A stretch of 44,657 bases of DNA from Bacteroidota bacterium (GCA_003246455.1 QKAF01000016.1:1-44657); one strand, 5' to 3'; shown: positions 33,218 to 41,789, numbered from the stretch's first letter. A program made the numbers and translations. Notes: generated by a model from the letters alone, not told the origin.

Positions 33218-34522
33218 TTAGTCCTCAGCTGTCAGATACATGATCGAATCATACGCGGTACGGAGATCGGCTTCCGCCTGTTCTCTCGCCAGTGCGTATC
33301 GCAGCAGACTGCGTTCTATGATGAGCAGGTCTTCGAGATTCTTCAGACCCGCGGAATATTCCTGCACTCCCAGATCACGGGTCTGTTCCGCGATGCCGGT
33401 GAGCCGCTTGTTGAGATCTCTGCGCCGCTGCGCGTCGCGATAATCGCGGAGCCGCTCTTCCAGCTGCAGCAGCAGTCGATTTCGCAGATCCGCACGCGCT
33501 TCACCGGCGGCGATCTCCTGCTGTTTCGCCTGTTCCTGCATCGCGGACGATCGCGATCCGAACAGCGGGACGGATATGCCCAGCTGCGGAAGGATCGCAT
33601 CACGCCCGTTCTCCTCCACCGCCATGTCGGTGCGCGGATCGATGGCGGTATAGGTGACCCCGATCGTGAACATCGGGTACCCCGTCAGCCGCGCCGCGTC
33701 ACCGCGATGCTTCCAGTACGCGCCTTCCTCGTCGAAACCCTGGAGGCGCGGATTGCGCATCAGCAGCGACTCCCGCAGAGCATCGTCGGAAGGAAGCAGC
33801 GGCAGCGGGGCAAGAGAATCGGGGAATGCGACAGCGGACGGGATGTCGGTATTTGTCCACAGCGCCATCTGCTGCCGCAGCGTCACGCGGCCGTCTTCCA
33901 GCGACCGGATGCGCGTATCGAGTTCCTCCCCTTCCATCTGGAGACGCAGCACATCCGTGTAGCCGGTTTTCCCGGCTTCATAGCGCACCTGCGCCAATTC
34001 CTGGATGACAGAAAGAAACGCGCGCTGTTCACGGCTGCGCTGAATGGAGCGTTCGAGCACGAACATGCGGTACCACGTCTCGTGCACTTCCGCCACAAGG
34101 CGGTTTCGCTGGTCGCGGTACTCCGCGAGGGCCTGACGGGCACGCGCGCCGGCCGCATCCTCTTCCGCTCCCAGCGTACCGAACCAGGGGAAGGACTGCG
34201 AGACGGACAGTGTGGCGCGCTGCGGTCCGAGACGGGTCTCGACGGGCACCGCGAAGTACCCGGCGCCGATCTTCAGATCCGGCAGCGCCGCGGCCTGGGG
34301 CGCCTGAAGGAGCGCCGCTTCGTACCGCGCGTGGGCGGCCCGCAGCGCGGCATTGTTTTCCATGGCCGTCGTCACATAGCCCTCCAGTCCTTCCTGTGCG
34401 GCGGAAGGTACGGCGGTCATCATGAGCATGGACAGGAAAAAGATGAATGCCGCGCCTGCATGGACGCTTCGTGCGGACATACGACCCGCTTCTGCAGTGC
34501 CGGGAATGGCTGTCTGTTTCAT
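33218..34522 (-). CDS. TolC/CusC-family outer-membrane efflux protein
   Basis: The protein has 434 residues from ATG 34522, which overlaps the RND pump stop (ATGA) and has GGAGAG about six bases upstream. A signal peptide precedes AAQEGLEGYV. Two OEP repeats follow: the first around NNAALRAAHARYEAALLQAP and VSQSFPWFGTLG, the second around LGISVPLFG with long coiled-coil segments (LLLQLEERLRDYRDAQRRRD). It should form the trimeric channel that completes the CusA/CusB-type efflux pump across the outer membrane. There is no lipobox, unlike CusC of E. coli. Confidence 0.92.
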   Translation of the reverse strand: MKQTAIPGTAEAGRMSARSVHAGAAFIFFLSMLMMTAVPSAAQEGLEGYVTTAMENNAALRAAHARYEAALLQAPQAAALPDLKIGAGYFAVPVETRLGPQRATLSVSQSFPWFGTLGAEEDAAGARARQALAEYRDQRNRLVAEVHETWYRMFVLERSIQRSREQRAFLSVIQELAQVRYEAGKTGYTDVLRLQMEGEELDTRIRSLEDGRVTLRQQMALWTNTDIPSAVAFPDSLAPLPLLPSDDALRESLLMRNPRLQGFDEEGAYWKHRGDAARLTGYPMFTIGVTYTAIDPRTDMAVEENGRDAILPQLGISVPLFGSRSSAMQEQAKQQEIAAGEARADLRNRLLLQLEERLRDYRDAQRRRDLNKRLTGIAEQTRDLGVQEYSAGLKNLEDLLIIERSLLRYALAREQAEADLRTAYDSIMYLTAED

Positions 34523-37500
34523 GCTGCACTCTCCTCTCCGGGGTTTCCATGACGCATCTTCCGCTCCTCCCACCATGAATACAGGACTGGAACGACGAAC
34601 AGGGTCAGGAGTTCGATCGTCATTCCGCCGAACGCCGGAATCGCCATCGGTACCATGATATCCGATCCGCGTCCCGTGGAGGTGAGCACGGGCAGCAGCG
34701 CAAGCAGCGTGGTGGCCGTGGTCATCAGGCAGGGACGTATGCGTCGCTGACCGCCTTCGAGAACGGATTTTCGGATTTCCTCCCTGCTGCGCGGACGGTT
34801 CCGCCGGAAGCTCTGGTCGAGGTACGTGGCCATCACGACACCGTCATCGGTAGCGATTCCGAACAGCGCGATGAAGCCCACCCAGACCGCGACACTCAGA
34901 TTCACCGTGTGCATCTGGAACAGCGCGCGAAGCGATTCCCCGAACAGGGGGAAATTCATGAACCATTCCTGCCCATAGAACCAGAGAAGGATGAAGCCGC
35001 CCGAGAAGGACACCGCGATCGCGGAGAAAATAAACAGCGTGGTGGGGACCGACCGGAACTGCAGGTACAGGATCAGGAAAATCACCATGAGGGAAATCGG
35101 GATCACGATGCTCAGGCGCTTTTCCGCGCGGAGCTGATTCTCGTAGTTGCCGGCGAAACGGTACGATACGCCTGCGGGCACCACCAGTTCACCGGACGCG
35201 ATTTTCCGGTCGAGATACTGCTGTGCGGAGCGCACGACGTTGACCTCCGCCTGTCCCTCGTCCCGGTCAAAAATCACATAGCCGACGAGGAAGGTGTTTT
35301 CACTCTTGATGCTCTGGGGACCGCGTTCATACTTGATGGAGGCAACTTCCCCCAGCGGAACCTGCACTCCCATCGCACCCGGCAGGAGGACATTTTTGAT
35401 CTGCTCGGGATCCCCGCGAAGTTCGCGCGGATACCGGATGCGCATGGCGTAACGTTCGCGGCCTTCGACGGTCGTGCTCATCGTCATTCCGCCGACGGCC
35501 ACCTCGAGATACTGCTGTGCTTCGGCGATGGTGATGCCGTAACGACCGAGAAGCGCGCGGTTCCATTCCACTTCGAGATAGGGTTTTCCGACGATTCGGT
35601 CCGCAAACACCGCCGAGGATTTCACTCCCGGAACTTCCGTCAGCAGCTTTTCCAGCTTGAGTCCGAATTGCTCGATGGTCGGGAGATCCGGGCCGAAAAC
35701 CTTGATGCCCATGGGCGCCCGCATCCCGGTCTGCAGCATGACCAGCCGCGTCTGTATCGGCTGCAGCTTCGGTGCGGACGTCATGCCCGGGATATTCGAT
35801 TTCTTCACGATTTCTTCCCAGATATCGTCCGCGGAGCGGATATGGTCACGCCAGTTTCGATAGAAACGGCCATCCGGATCCCGTATGAGTTCGCCCTTGC
35901 TGTCACGAAGGTAGCGGCCTTCGGCATCGACTTTGAACCGCAGGCGGGTGCCGTCCTCGTCGACGACATACTCGGGTTTGTAGAGGATGACATTCTCGTA
36001 CATGGAGATGGGCGCGGGATCGAGCGCCGACTCCACGCGCCCGAGCTTCCCGACGACCTGCTCCACCTCCGGAATGCCCGCAACGGACATGTCGAGTCTG
36101 CGAACCACATCGAGATTCTGTTCCATCCCCGCATGCGGCATCGAGGTCGGCATGAGCAGAAAGGCGCCTTCGTCGAGCGCCGGCATGAATTCCTTCCCTG
36201 TTCCGGGGAACAGGGCTTCGAGGTTCTGCCACGGACGTGTCGCACGTACGTCGACACCGACCGCGGCGAGACCGTCCGCGGCACCGCCGAGAAGACCGCC
36301 CACGCCGATCCACGCCAGCACTCCCCAGAGAATAAGCGCGCCGACAATGCCGAGGAACGTGCGACGGTGTTCGAGGCACCAGCGCAGCATTGGTGTATAG
36401 TAGCGGATGATGAGCATGAAGCTGCCGAGAACGAGTGCGGCGATGATCAGGATGAACAGCAGGTTGACGACGATGCCGTGCGACGGACCGAGCGGCATCC
36501 AGTGCCCGGCGAGCAGCCACGACACCGAAAGCACCGCGACAGCAGGAATGACGTATTCCCGCCACGCTGCGTCGCTCCCGCGGGAGTAGTCACGCACGGC
36601 GTTCGCCACTCCGAGCATGAACAGCGTTATCCCGGCCCATGCGAATCCGGAGAAGAAAAGGATCAGACCGCCGACCGCCAGCAGTCCGTCGCGGTACCAG
36701 GCCATCCCTGCAGGCATGGACCAGCGTACGGCGCGGCCTCTCATCTTCGCGCGAATGGAGTACAGAACGTGCGCGACGGCAGGCAGAAACACGAGCGCGA
36801 CGATCACGGAAGCAATCAGTGCGTACGTCTTCGTGAACGCGAGCGGGGTGAACAGCTTCCCTTCGGCCGCCTGCAGCGAAAACACGGGCAGGAAGCTCAC
36901 GACAGTCGTCGCGACCGCCGTCACGATCGCGGATCCGACCTCCGATGCTGCGCGGCCGATGATCTCGATCAGCGCCTCCCCGGGAGCGGCTTCGTCCATG
37001 TGCTTGAGGACATTCTCGGTGAGAATGATTCCCATGTCGACCATTGTCCCGATCGCAATGGCGATGCCGGAAAGCGCGACAATGTTCGCGTCCACGCTTG
37101 TGTACTTCATGGCGACGAACACCATGAGCACCGCGACCGGCAGAAGGCTTGAAATCAGCAGCGAGGCGCGCAGATTGATGACCATGACGATGACGACGAG
37201 GATGGTGATCAGGATTTCCAGGGAGAGCGCGTCTTCCAGCGTGCCGAGGGTTTCCTTGATCAGCTGCGTCCGGTCGTAGAAAGGAACGATCTGCAGCTTG
37301 GAGATGCGGCCGTCATGCAGAACCTTCTCCGGAAGTCCCGATTCGATTTCCCGGATTTTCTCCTTCACATTGTCGATGACCGCGAGGGGGTTGCTCCCGT
37401 AGCGCGCCACGACCACTCCCCCGACCACATCGGCACCGGTCTTGTCGAGTGCGCCGCGACGGGTTGCGGGACCGATCACCACGCGCGCGATATCACGAAT

Positions 37501-38325
37501 GCGCAGCGCCGTGTTGTCGCGGGTTTTCACCACCGACTCCTCGATGTCGGCGACGTTCCTGACATAACCGAGTCCGCGCACGAAGTACTCGACCTTGTTG
37601 ACCTCGAGCGTTTTCGCGCCGATGTCGATATTCGATTTCCGAACCGCCTCGACAACATCCTTCAACGATATCCCGTAGGTTTTCATCGCATCGGGATTGA
37701 CGTCGATCTGGTATTCCTTCACGTATCCGCCAACGGAGGCGACTTCCGAAACACCTTCGACGCTGTTGAGCGCGTACTTGACGTAGTAGTCCTGCACGCT
37801 GCGCAGTTCGTCGAGATCCCAGCCGCCTGCCGGCTTTCCCTCCGCGTCCCGTCCTTCGAGGGTATACCAGAACACCTGTCCCAGCGCCGTCGCATCCGGG
37901 CCGAGCTGCGGCTGGGTACCATCGGGCAGCGTATTGGGAGGCAGCGAATTCAGCTTCTCGAGAATACGGGAGCGTGACCAGTAGAATTCGATGTCGTCAT
38001 CGAAGATGACGTAGATGCTCGAAAAGCCGAACATGGAATTCGAGCGGATGGTTTTTACGCCGGGAATCCCCAGCAGGGACGTCGTCAGAGGATACGTGAT
38101 CTGGTCTTCCACGTCCTGCGGCGAGCGGCCCATCCACCGGGTGAAGACGATCTGCTGGTTTTCCCCGATATCCGGGATGGCGTCCACCGGGACCGGATCA
38201 CGCGGCAGCAGGTCCGTTTTCCACGGGAAGGGAGCGGTCGCGATCCCCCAGCCGATGACCAGCGTCAGCAGCGTGAACGTCACGACTTTATTTTCCAGAA
38301 AGAATCGAATGATTTTTTCGAGCAT
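34519..38325 (-). CDS. cusA: CusA/CzcA-family heavy-metal RND efflux pump
   Basis: The protein has 1268 residues from ATG 38325 (start of the canonical MLEKIIRFFLENK); a start at 38370 is open but not family-like. HME-RND features include the first helix, DAIPDIGENQQIV, the N-terminal porter domain, and helix 4 with GIAIAIGTMVDMGIILTENV, whose acidic residue sits in the proton relay. The second half has the helix with FGIATDDGVVMATYLDQSF. It is about 220 residues longer than E. coli CusA; the surplus lies around residues 540-720, where additional hydrophobic segments (YRDGLLAVGGLILFFSGF, VVNLLFILIIAALVLGSF) are inserted. Met-rich stretches (MTSAPK, VMLQTGMRAPMG) hint at Cu(I)/Ag(I). It is the second gene of the operon. 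Confidence 0.95.
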   Translation of the reverse strand: MLEKIIRFFLENKVVTFTLLTLVIGWGIATAPFPWKTDLLPRDPVPVDAIPDIGENQQIVFTRWMGRSPQDVEDQITYPLTTSLLGIPGVKTIRSNSMFGFSSIYVIFDDDIEFYWSRSRILEKLNSLPPNTLPDGTQPQLGPDATALGQVFWYTLEGRDAEGKPAGGWDLDELRSVQDYYVKYALNSVEGVSEVASVGGYVKEYQIDVNPDAMKTYGISLKDVVEAVRKSNIDIGAKTLEVNKVEYFVRGLGYVRNVADIEESVVKTRDNTALRIRDIARVVIGPATRRGALDKTGADVVGGVVVARYGSNPLAVIDNVKEKIREIESGLPEKVLHDGRISKLQIVPFYDRTQLIKETLGTLEDALSLEILITILVVIVMVINLRASLLISSLLPVAVLMVFVAMKYTSVDANIVALSGIAIAIGTMVDMGIILTENVLKHMDEAAPGEALIEIIGRAASEVGSAIVTAVATTVVSFLPVFSLQAAEGKLFTPLAFTKTYALIASVIVALVFLPAVAHVLYSIRAKMRGRAVRWSMPAGMAWYRDGLLAVGGLILFFSGFAWAGITLFMLGVANAVRDYSRGSDAAWREYVIPAVAVLSVSWLLAGHWMPLGPSHGIVVNLLFILIIAALVLGSFMLIIRYYTPMLRWCLEHRRTFLGIVGALILWGVLAWIGVGGLLGGAADGLAAVGVDVRATRPWQNLEALFPGTGKEFMPALDEGAFLLMPTSMPHAGMEQNLDVVRRLDMSVAGIPEVEQVVGKLGRVESALDPAPISMYENVILYKPEYVVDEDGTRLRFKVDAEGRYLRDSKGELIRDPDGRFYRNWRDHIRSADDIWEEIVKKSNIPGMTSAPKLQPIQTRLVMLQTGMRAPMGIKVFGPDLPTIEQFGLKLEKLLTEVPGVKSSAVFADRIVGKPYLEVEWNRALLGRYGITIAEAQQYLEVAVGGMTMSTTVEGRERYAMRIRYPRELRGDPEQIKNVLLPGAMGVQVPLGEVASIKYERGPQSIKSENTFLVGYVIFDRDEGQAEVNVVRSAQQYLDRKIASGELVVPAGVSYRFAGNYENQLRAEKRLSIVIPISLMVIFLILYLQFRSVPTTLFIFSAIAVSFSGGFILLWFYGQEWFMNFPLFGESLRALFQMHTVNLSVAVWVGFIALFGIATDDGVVMATYLDQSFRRNRPRSREEIRKSVLEGGQRRIRPCLMTTATTLLALLPVLTSTGRGSDIMVPMAIPAFGGMTIELLTLFVVPVLYSWWEERKMRHGNPGEESAA

Positions 38326-38438
38326 GATGACAAATCCGTTTTGATGATGAAACGTCACGGTGTCCCGCATGGGGATACACGAATGCCATCCGGAACGGAC
38401 ATGGCGATGCCGTTCCAGTCAAAGGGACTTGCCGGAAA

Positions 38439-38825
38439 TCAGATCAGGAAGGAGGAGAAAAGGATGGGAATGGACACACCGCGATCGACGCCGGGTGGTC
38501 CGAGGGAAGCTGCCCGGGGCTGTGAAAGCTCCGCATCAGTGGAAATCGAAGGGCAAAGTGCCGCGACGGTCGCCTGGGCCGTAAAATTGCCGCTGCCGTC
38601 TGACGGAAGCATGACCGTCGTCGGAGTGGTCAGCACATTGCTGTGGATCTCGTCCTTGCAGGACGGGCATGCGGGCATGTCATCGCCGCAGCAGGACGAT
38701 GGTTCGTTATCCACCGCGACGGTGGAGTACCGCGCCGTCCCATTGCAGTAATGCGTCTGTATCGAAACGCCGGTCACTGCGATAAGCAGAAACAGGCTCA
38801 TGGCGATATGTGCGGCAGAACGCAT
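38439..38825 (-). CDS. Small exported Cys-rich protein (HYC/CC type) of the metal-efflux operon
   Basis: The protein has 128 residues from ATG 38825. A hydrophobic segment (about 7-22) acts as a signal or anchor. It is followed by THYCNG (H25-C27), SSCCGDD (C45, C46) and CPSC (C53-C56), matching the small FCB proteins that NCBI groups as HYC_CC_PP, often found beside metal efflux genes. The second half is Thr/Ser/Pro-rich and its hydrophobic last residues (VSIPILFSSFLI) could touch the membrane. The paired Cys/His suggest metal binding in the periplasm. No Shine-Dalgarno is visible before 38825. It is the first gene of the efflux operon, 113 bases before cusA. Confidence 0.7.
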   Translation of the reverse strand: MRSAAHIAMSLFLLIAVTGVSIQTHYCNGTARYSTVAVDNEPSSCCGDDMPACPSCKDEIHSNVLTTPTTVMLPSDGSGNFTAQATVAALCPSISTDAELSQPRAASLGPPGVDRGVSIPILFSSFLI

Positions 38826-38831
38826 AAAATA

Positions 38832-38860
38832 TAAATACGCCGAATTATGCTTACATGCAA
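38832..38860 (-). promoter_or_regulatory. Candidate promoter of the metal-efflux operon
   Basis: On the minus strand TTGCAT (38860-38855), a 17-base spacer and TATTTA (38837-38832) form a sigma70-like pair. Transcription would begin almost at the ATG at 38825, so the mRNA would be leaderless or the true start lies further in (next ATG at 38801). A Bacteroidota-type reading (TTG ... TATATTTT) fits the same bases. Confidence 0.45.
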
Positions 38861-38873
38861 GGGGGAAATCCGT

Positions 38874-38963
38874 GGAGCAGCGGAAGCAGCGGAAGCAGCG
38901 GAAGCAGCGGAAGCAGCGGAAGCAGCGGGAGGAGCGGGAGCAGCGGGAGCAGCGGGAGGAGGG
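38874..38963. repeat. 9-bp minisatellite, about ten units
   Basis: Five identical GGAAGCAGC units (38882-38926) follow one shortened unit, then come four variants: GGGAGGAGC, GGGAGCAGC twice, and GGGAGGAGG. The array lies between the rubrerythrin terminator and the efflux promoter; its edge is about 14 bases from the putative -35. The identical units suggest recent copy-number change. It would translate as Ala/Glu repeats on the plus strand or Cys/Arg/Phe repeats on the minus strand, but no gene there is credible. Confidence 0.93.
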
Positions 38964-39003
38964 GAAAAAGTCCGGAGGACGAGCCTGGACGCTCATCCTC
39001 CGG
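38964..39003 (-). terminator. Rho-independent terminator after the rubrerythrin gene
   Basis: On the minus strand CCGGAGGATGAGC (39003-38991), loop GTCCAG, GCTCGTCCTCCGG (38984-38972) forms a 13-base stem with one non-Watson-Crick pair, followed by ACTTTTTCCCC. It starts 26 bases after the stop at 39030. Confidence 0.87.
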
Positions 39004-39029
39004 ATGTGTTATCACGGGATCGCGTGGGG

Positions 39030-39530
39030 TCAGTCGACCAGCACGAATTTTTCGCCCTTGAGTCCGCAGACCGGGCATTCCGCCGGAGGCGTGCCGAGTT
39101 CGATATTGCCGCATACCGGACAGAGGTAGAATTTCACTTCCGTGAGGTCCTTCCCCGATGCCGCAGCTTCCAGAGCGAGCGCATACAGCTTCGCGTGTAC
39201 CGCTTCGGCACTGAGCGCATAATCGAACATGCGGGCTGCCGCCTTGTGACCTTCGGCCTTCGCCTGTTCGAGCATGGGCGGGTACATTTCCGTGAATTCA
39301 TACGTTTCACCGCCGATGGCGGCCTTCAGGTTCTCGGCGGTCGAACCGATCCCGTCCATCGAGCCCAGGTGACCGGCTGCGTGAATGCGTTCGGCTTCCG
39401 CCGTCGTGCGGAACAGTTTCGCAATGTTGGGAAATCCTTCCCTTTCGGCCTTGTCCGCAAATGCGCGGTATTTCTGATTGGCCTGACTTTCTCCGGCGAA
39501 CGCGGTTTTCAGATCTTCGGCTGTACTCAT
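39030..39530 (-). CDS. Rubrerythrin
   Basis: The protein has 166 residues from ATG 39530, with AGGA six bases upstream. The ferritin-like di-iron domain (1-130) has the expected Glu/His helices: FAGESQANQKYRAFADKA, FRTTAEAERIHAAGHL, GETYEFTEMYP and ALSAEAVHAKLY. The C-terminal rubredoxin-like domain has CPVCG and CPVCGLKGEKF (about 136-160), which hold a mononuclear iron. Rubrerythrin reduces hydrogen peroxide in the cytoplasm of anaerobes and microaerophiles, which fits an oxygen-sensitive lifestyle with ferredoxin-linked IorAB. A longer open frame upstream lacks homology. Confidence 0.96.
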   Translation of the reverse strand: MSTAEDLKTAFAGESQANQKYRAFADKAEREGFPNIAKLFRTTAEAERIHAAGHLGSMDGIGSTAENLKAAIGGETYEFTEMYPPMLEQAKAEGHKAAARMFDYALSAEAVHAKLYALALEAAASGKDLTEVKFYLCPVCGNIELGTPPAECPVCGLKGEKFVLVD

Positions 39531-39740
39531 TTCAATTCCTCTGAATGTATGGGAGGTCGGATGTGCTTGCCCAGCGGAGCGTGCCCCGCTGCAATTCGGA
39601 TTTCCCGTAATGTAATTCCCGACCGGATACTCCGCAAATAAAATGGCTGATGGCTGATGACAAATGGCGGATACGTGCCCGCTGAAGGAGGATCTTCTCC
39701 CGAGCCCGTTTCGCATCCGCCGTCCCCGCCGATTTCGCGT

Positions 39741-40313
39741 CTATGCGAAGAGGGATTCCTGCGCAACCCCTTCCTGATCGAGAATGAGGCGAACGTGCCG
39801 CAGGGGTATTGACGTCCGCTCCGCGATCGCCGCCTCTTCCATCCCCTGCCTCGCGAGGCGCGCCACGACGAGCGGCATGGGCTCGCCGATTTCCACGATC
39901 GTCCCGTCGGGATCGAACACGCGGATTACCCGCTGTGCCCAGGACTGCTCCCGCAGCGGATGCACGTACGGCACCCCTGCTTCACGGAGGCGCGCATCGA
40001 CCGCATCGATATCCTCGCTTTCGAAATACAGCTCCATGTCATAGCGGTGTTTCCCGTCATGCTGCTCCCCCGCGTCCTGAGGAGCCGCGCCGCTGCCGTT
40101 TCCCGGAAACGCCCGGTCATGATGCACGGCGGAAGATGCCAGCAGTCGGTGGAAGTGACCGCGTTCATGCAGCGCGAAGCCGCCGGCAAACGATACGTTT
40201 TCCCCGAAATCATACTCCACCTCCTGCCCGAGGAGGCGTTCGTAGAAATCCCGCGATGCATTCATGTTCAGGACTGTTATCAGGGTGCTTGTGAAACGGA
40301 TGGGGGTGCTCAT
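39741..40313 (-). CDS. VOC-fold (glyoxalase/bleomycin-resistance/dioxygenase) protein
   Basis: The protein has 190 residues from ATG 40313, with GGAG seven bases upstream. Two beta-alpha-beta-beta-beta halves are visible: STLITVLNMNASRDFYERLLG with FAGGFALHERGHFHRLL, and DMELYFESEDIDAVDARLREAG with QRVIRVFDPDGTIVEIGEPM. The segment between the halves (about 68-88, Gly/Asp/Gln/His-rich) is a long loop. A helical extension of about 35 residues (VARLARQGMEEAAIAERTSI onward) follows the VOC fold and is unusual; it looks like a short helix-turn-helix-like pair. Substrate unknown; VOC proteins range from metal-dependent lyases to antibiotic-binding proteins. Confidence 0.83.
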   Translation of the reverse strand: MSTPIRFTSTLITVLNMNASRDFYERLLGQEVEYDFGENVSFAGGFALHERGHFHRLLASSAVHHDRAFPGNGSGAAPQDAGEQHDGKHRYDMELYFESEDIDAVDARLREAGVPYVHPLREQSWAQRVIRVFDPDGTIVEIGEPMPLVVARLARQGMEEAAIAERTSIPLRHVRLILDQEGVAQESLFA

Positions 40314-40384
40314 ATGTGATCTCCTGTGTTATTTCAACGTCCGAACAGCTGTGTAAGCAGGGCGACGCGTACGGCCCATGTCCC

Positions 40385-41605
40385 CTACACCACGACGCCC
40401 CCCGCATCCTGCGTCCTGCGTCCTGCCTCCTGCCGCTGTTCGAGCACGCTGCCATAGGTGATGGCGTGTTTGCCGAAGCGGCGGCGGATGTCGTCGAGGC
40501 CGGCGTAGAGCGAATCGGACTTCTCTTCCTCCTCGCTGAAGAGAAAGAGCTGGCCATAGTCGTCGATCAGGTCGCTGGTGCCGATGCCCAGCAGGCGCAC
40601 GCGCACGCGCCGGGTGTAGAGGGCGCGGAACAGCCGTTCGGCGATGCCGTAGAGCGTGTGATCGGCATTGGTGTAGTCGCAGTGCAGCGTCTTCGTCGCG
40701 GTAATGAAGTCGGCATAGCGCAGCTTCAGGGTGACGGTGCGCGTCAGGAACCCCCGCTCGCGCAGGTCGCGTCCCACCCGCGCCGCCAGCTGCTTGAGCG
40801 CGGCTTCCATCGCGCGCGGGTCGAGTACGTCTTCATTGAAGGTGTGCTCGGCGCTGAGGGTTTTCTGACGGCGGTACGGCAGGATGGGCGCGTGGTCGAT
40901 GCCGCGGGAATGCTCGTGCAGGGTGCGGCCGACGCGGCCGTACATGTTCGTGAACAGCCGCAGCGACAGCGCCGCGATGCTGCCGATGAAGGGAATCCCC
41001 ATGTTCAGCAGGTCGCGCTCCATCACCTCCCCGATGCCGGGCATGATGCGGATGGGATGCGGCGCGAGGAAATCGGCTTCCCTGCCTTCGGGCACCCGCA
41101 TGTCCCCCGCCCGCTTGCCGACGTTCGTGGCCACTTTCGCCACCAGCTTGTTGCGCGCGATGCCGTAGGTGAGCGGCAGGCGCAGTTCGCCGAGAATGGT
41201 ATGCTTGACGCGCACGCCCCACGATTCCTCGTTGCCGAGAATGCGCCCGCAGCCGCTGAGGTCGAGATAGAATTCGTCGATCGAGGCTTTCTCCATCACC
41301 GGCACGAAATCCTCGAGCAGTTCGGAGACGCGGTCGCTGTATTCGGCGTAATGCGTGAAGCTCGGATGCAGGAACACCGCCTGGGGACACAGCTCATAGG
41401 CCTGTCGCAGCGGCATGGCCGAATGCACGCCGTAGCGCCGCGCCTCGCGCGAACAGCCGGCCACCACGCCGCGCTGATACGGCGTCCCCCCGACGATCAC
41501 CGGCCGTCCGTTGAGCGCCGGATCCAGCAGACGCTCGACCGACACGAAAAACGTGTCCATATCCAGATGCATGCAGCGCGTGGGCGCCGCACCGGGCTCG
41601 AACAT
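40385..41605 (-). CDS. dinB: DNA polymerase IV (Y-family translesion polymerase)
   Basis: The protein has 406 residues from ATG 41605. Catalytic acidic motifs are present: MHLDMDTFFVSVE at the N-terminus and KASIDEFYLDLSG (about 107-119). These are followed by YGIARNKLVAKVAT, the helix-hairpin-helix PIRIMPGIGEVMERDL and the little-finger domain to about 370. The tail is rich in Glu/Arg and short repeats (EQRQEAGRRTQDAGG) instead of a recognisable clamp-binding motif. The frame is open to 41686 but the added residues are unlike the family. Y-family polymerases copy damaged DNA. A promoter and palindrome lie 100-150 bases upstream, so expression may be SOS-controlled. Confidence 0.94.
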   Translation of the reverse strand: MFEPGAAPTRCMHLDMDTFFVSVERLLDPALNGRPVIVGGTPYQRGVVAGCSREARRYGVHSAMPLRQAYELCPQAVFLHPSFTHYAEYSDRVSELLEDFVPVMEKASIDEFYLDLSGCGRILGNEESWGVRVKHTILGELRLPLTYGIARNKLVAKVATNVGKRAGDMRVPEGREADFLAPHPIRIMPGIGEVMERDLLNMGIPFIGSIAALSLRLFTNMYGRVGRTLHEHSRGIDHAPILPYRRQKTLSAEHTFNEDVLDPRAMEAALKQLAARVGRDLRERGFLTRTVTLKLRYADFITATKTLHCDYTNADHTLYGIAERLFRALYTRRVRVRLLGIGTSDLIDDYGQLFLFSEEEEKSDSLYAGLDDIRRRFGKHAITYGSVLEQRQEAGRRTQDAGGVVV

Positions 41606-41706
41606 TGGGATTCTCCACGACAGAGAGGTTTTTCCGTCCCCGCGAGGGTGCAGCAGGCTGCGCCCCCGCAGCGGGCGATGACACACTCCCGCGTACGCGC
41701 ACGGGA

Positions 41707-41724
41707 GTTAGACTTTTGTCTAAC
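41707..41724. promoter_or_regulatory. Palindromic operator at the dinB promoter (possible LexA box)
   Basis: The perfect palindrome GTTAGAC-TTTT-GTCTAAC lies immediately downstream of the -10 element of the candidate dinB promoter, where a bound repressor would block transcription. dinB genes are commonly LexA-regulated, and LexA boxes differ between phyla, so a LexA box is the first hypothesis. The symmetry is seen; the regulator is inferred. Confidence 0.6.
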
Positions 41725-41726
41725 CC

Positions 41727-41755
41727 ATACTACGAAAGCCCGGACTGAATGTCAA
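41727..41755 (-). promoter_or_regulatory. Sigma70-like promoter of dinB
   Basis: On the minus strand TTGACA (41755-41750), a 17-base spacer and TAGTAT (41732-41727). The -35 is a perfect match to the consensus. Transcription would start within or just after the palindrome at 41707-41724, leaving a leader of about 100 bases before ATG 41605. Confidence 0.65.
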
Positions 41756-41789
41756 GCCATCTGTTTCTGCATGTTCGAAAATGGCCGGG

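Noticed and set aside
38847-39641. A plus-strand frame starting in the minisatellite, rich in Ala/Glu
   Set aside because: The Ala/Glu run is only the 9-bp repeat translated, and the rest is antisense to rubrerythrin.
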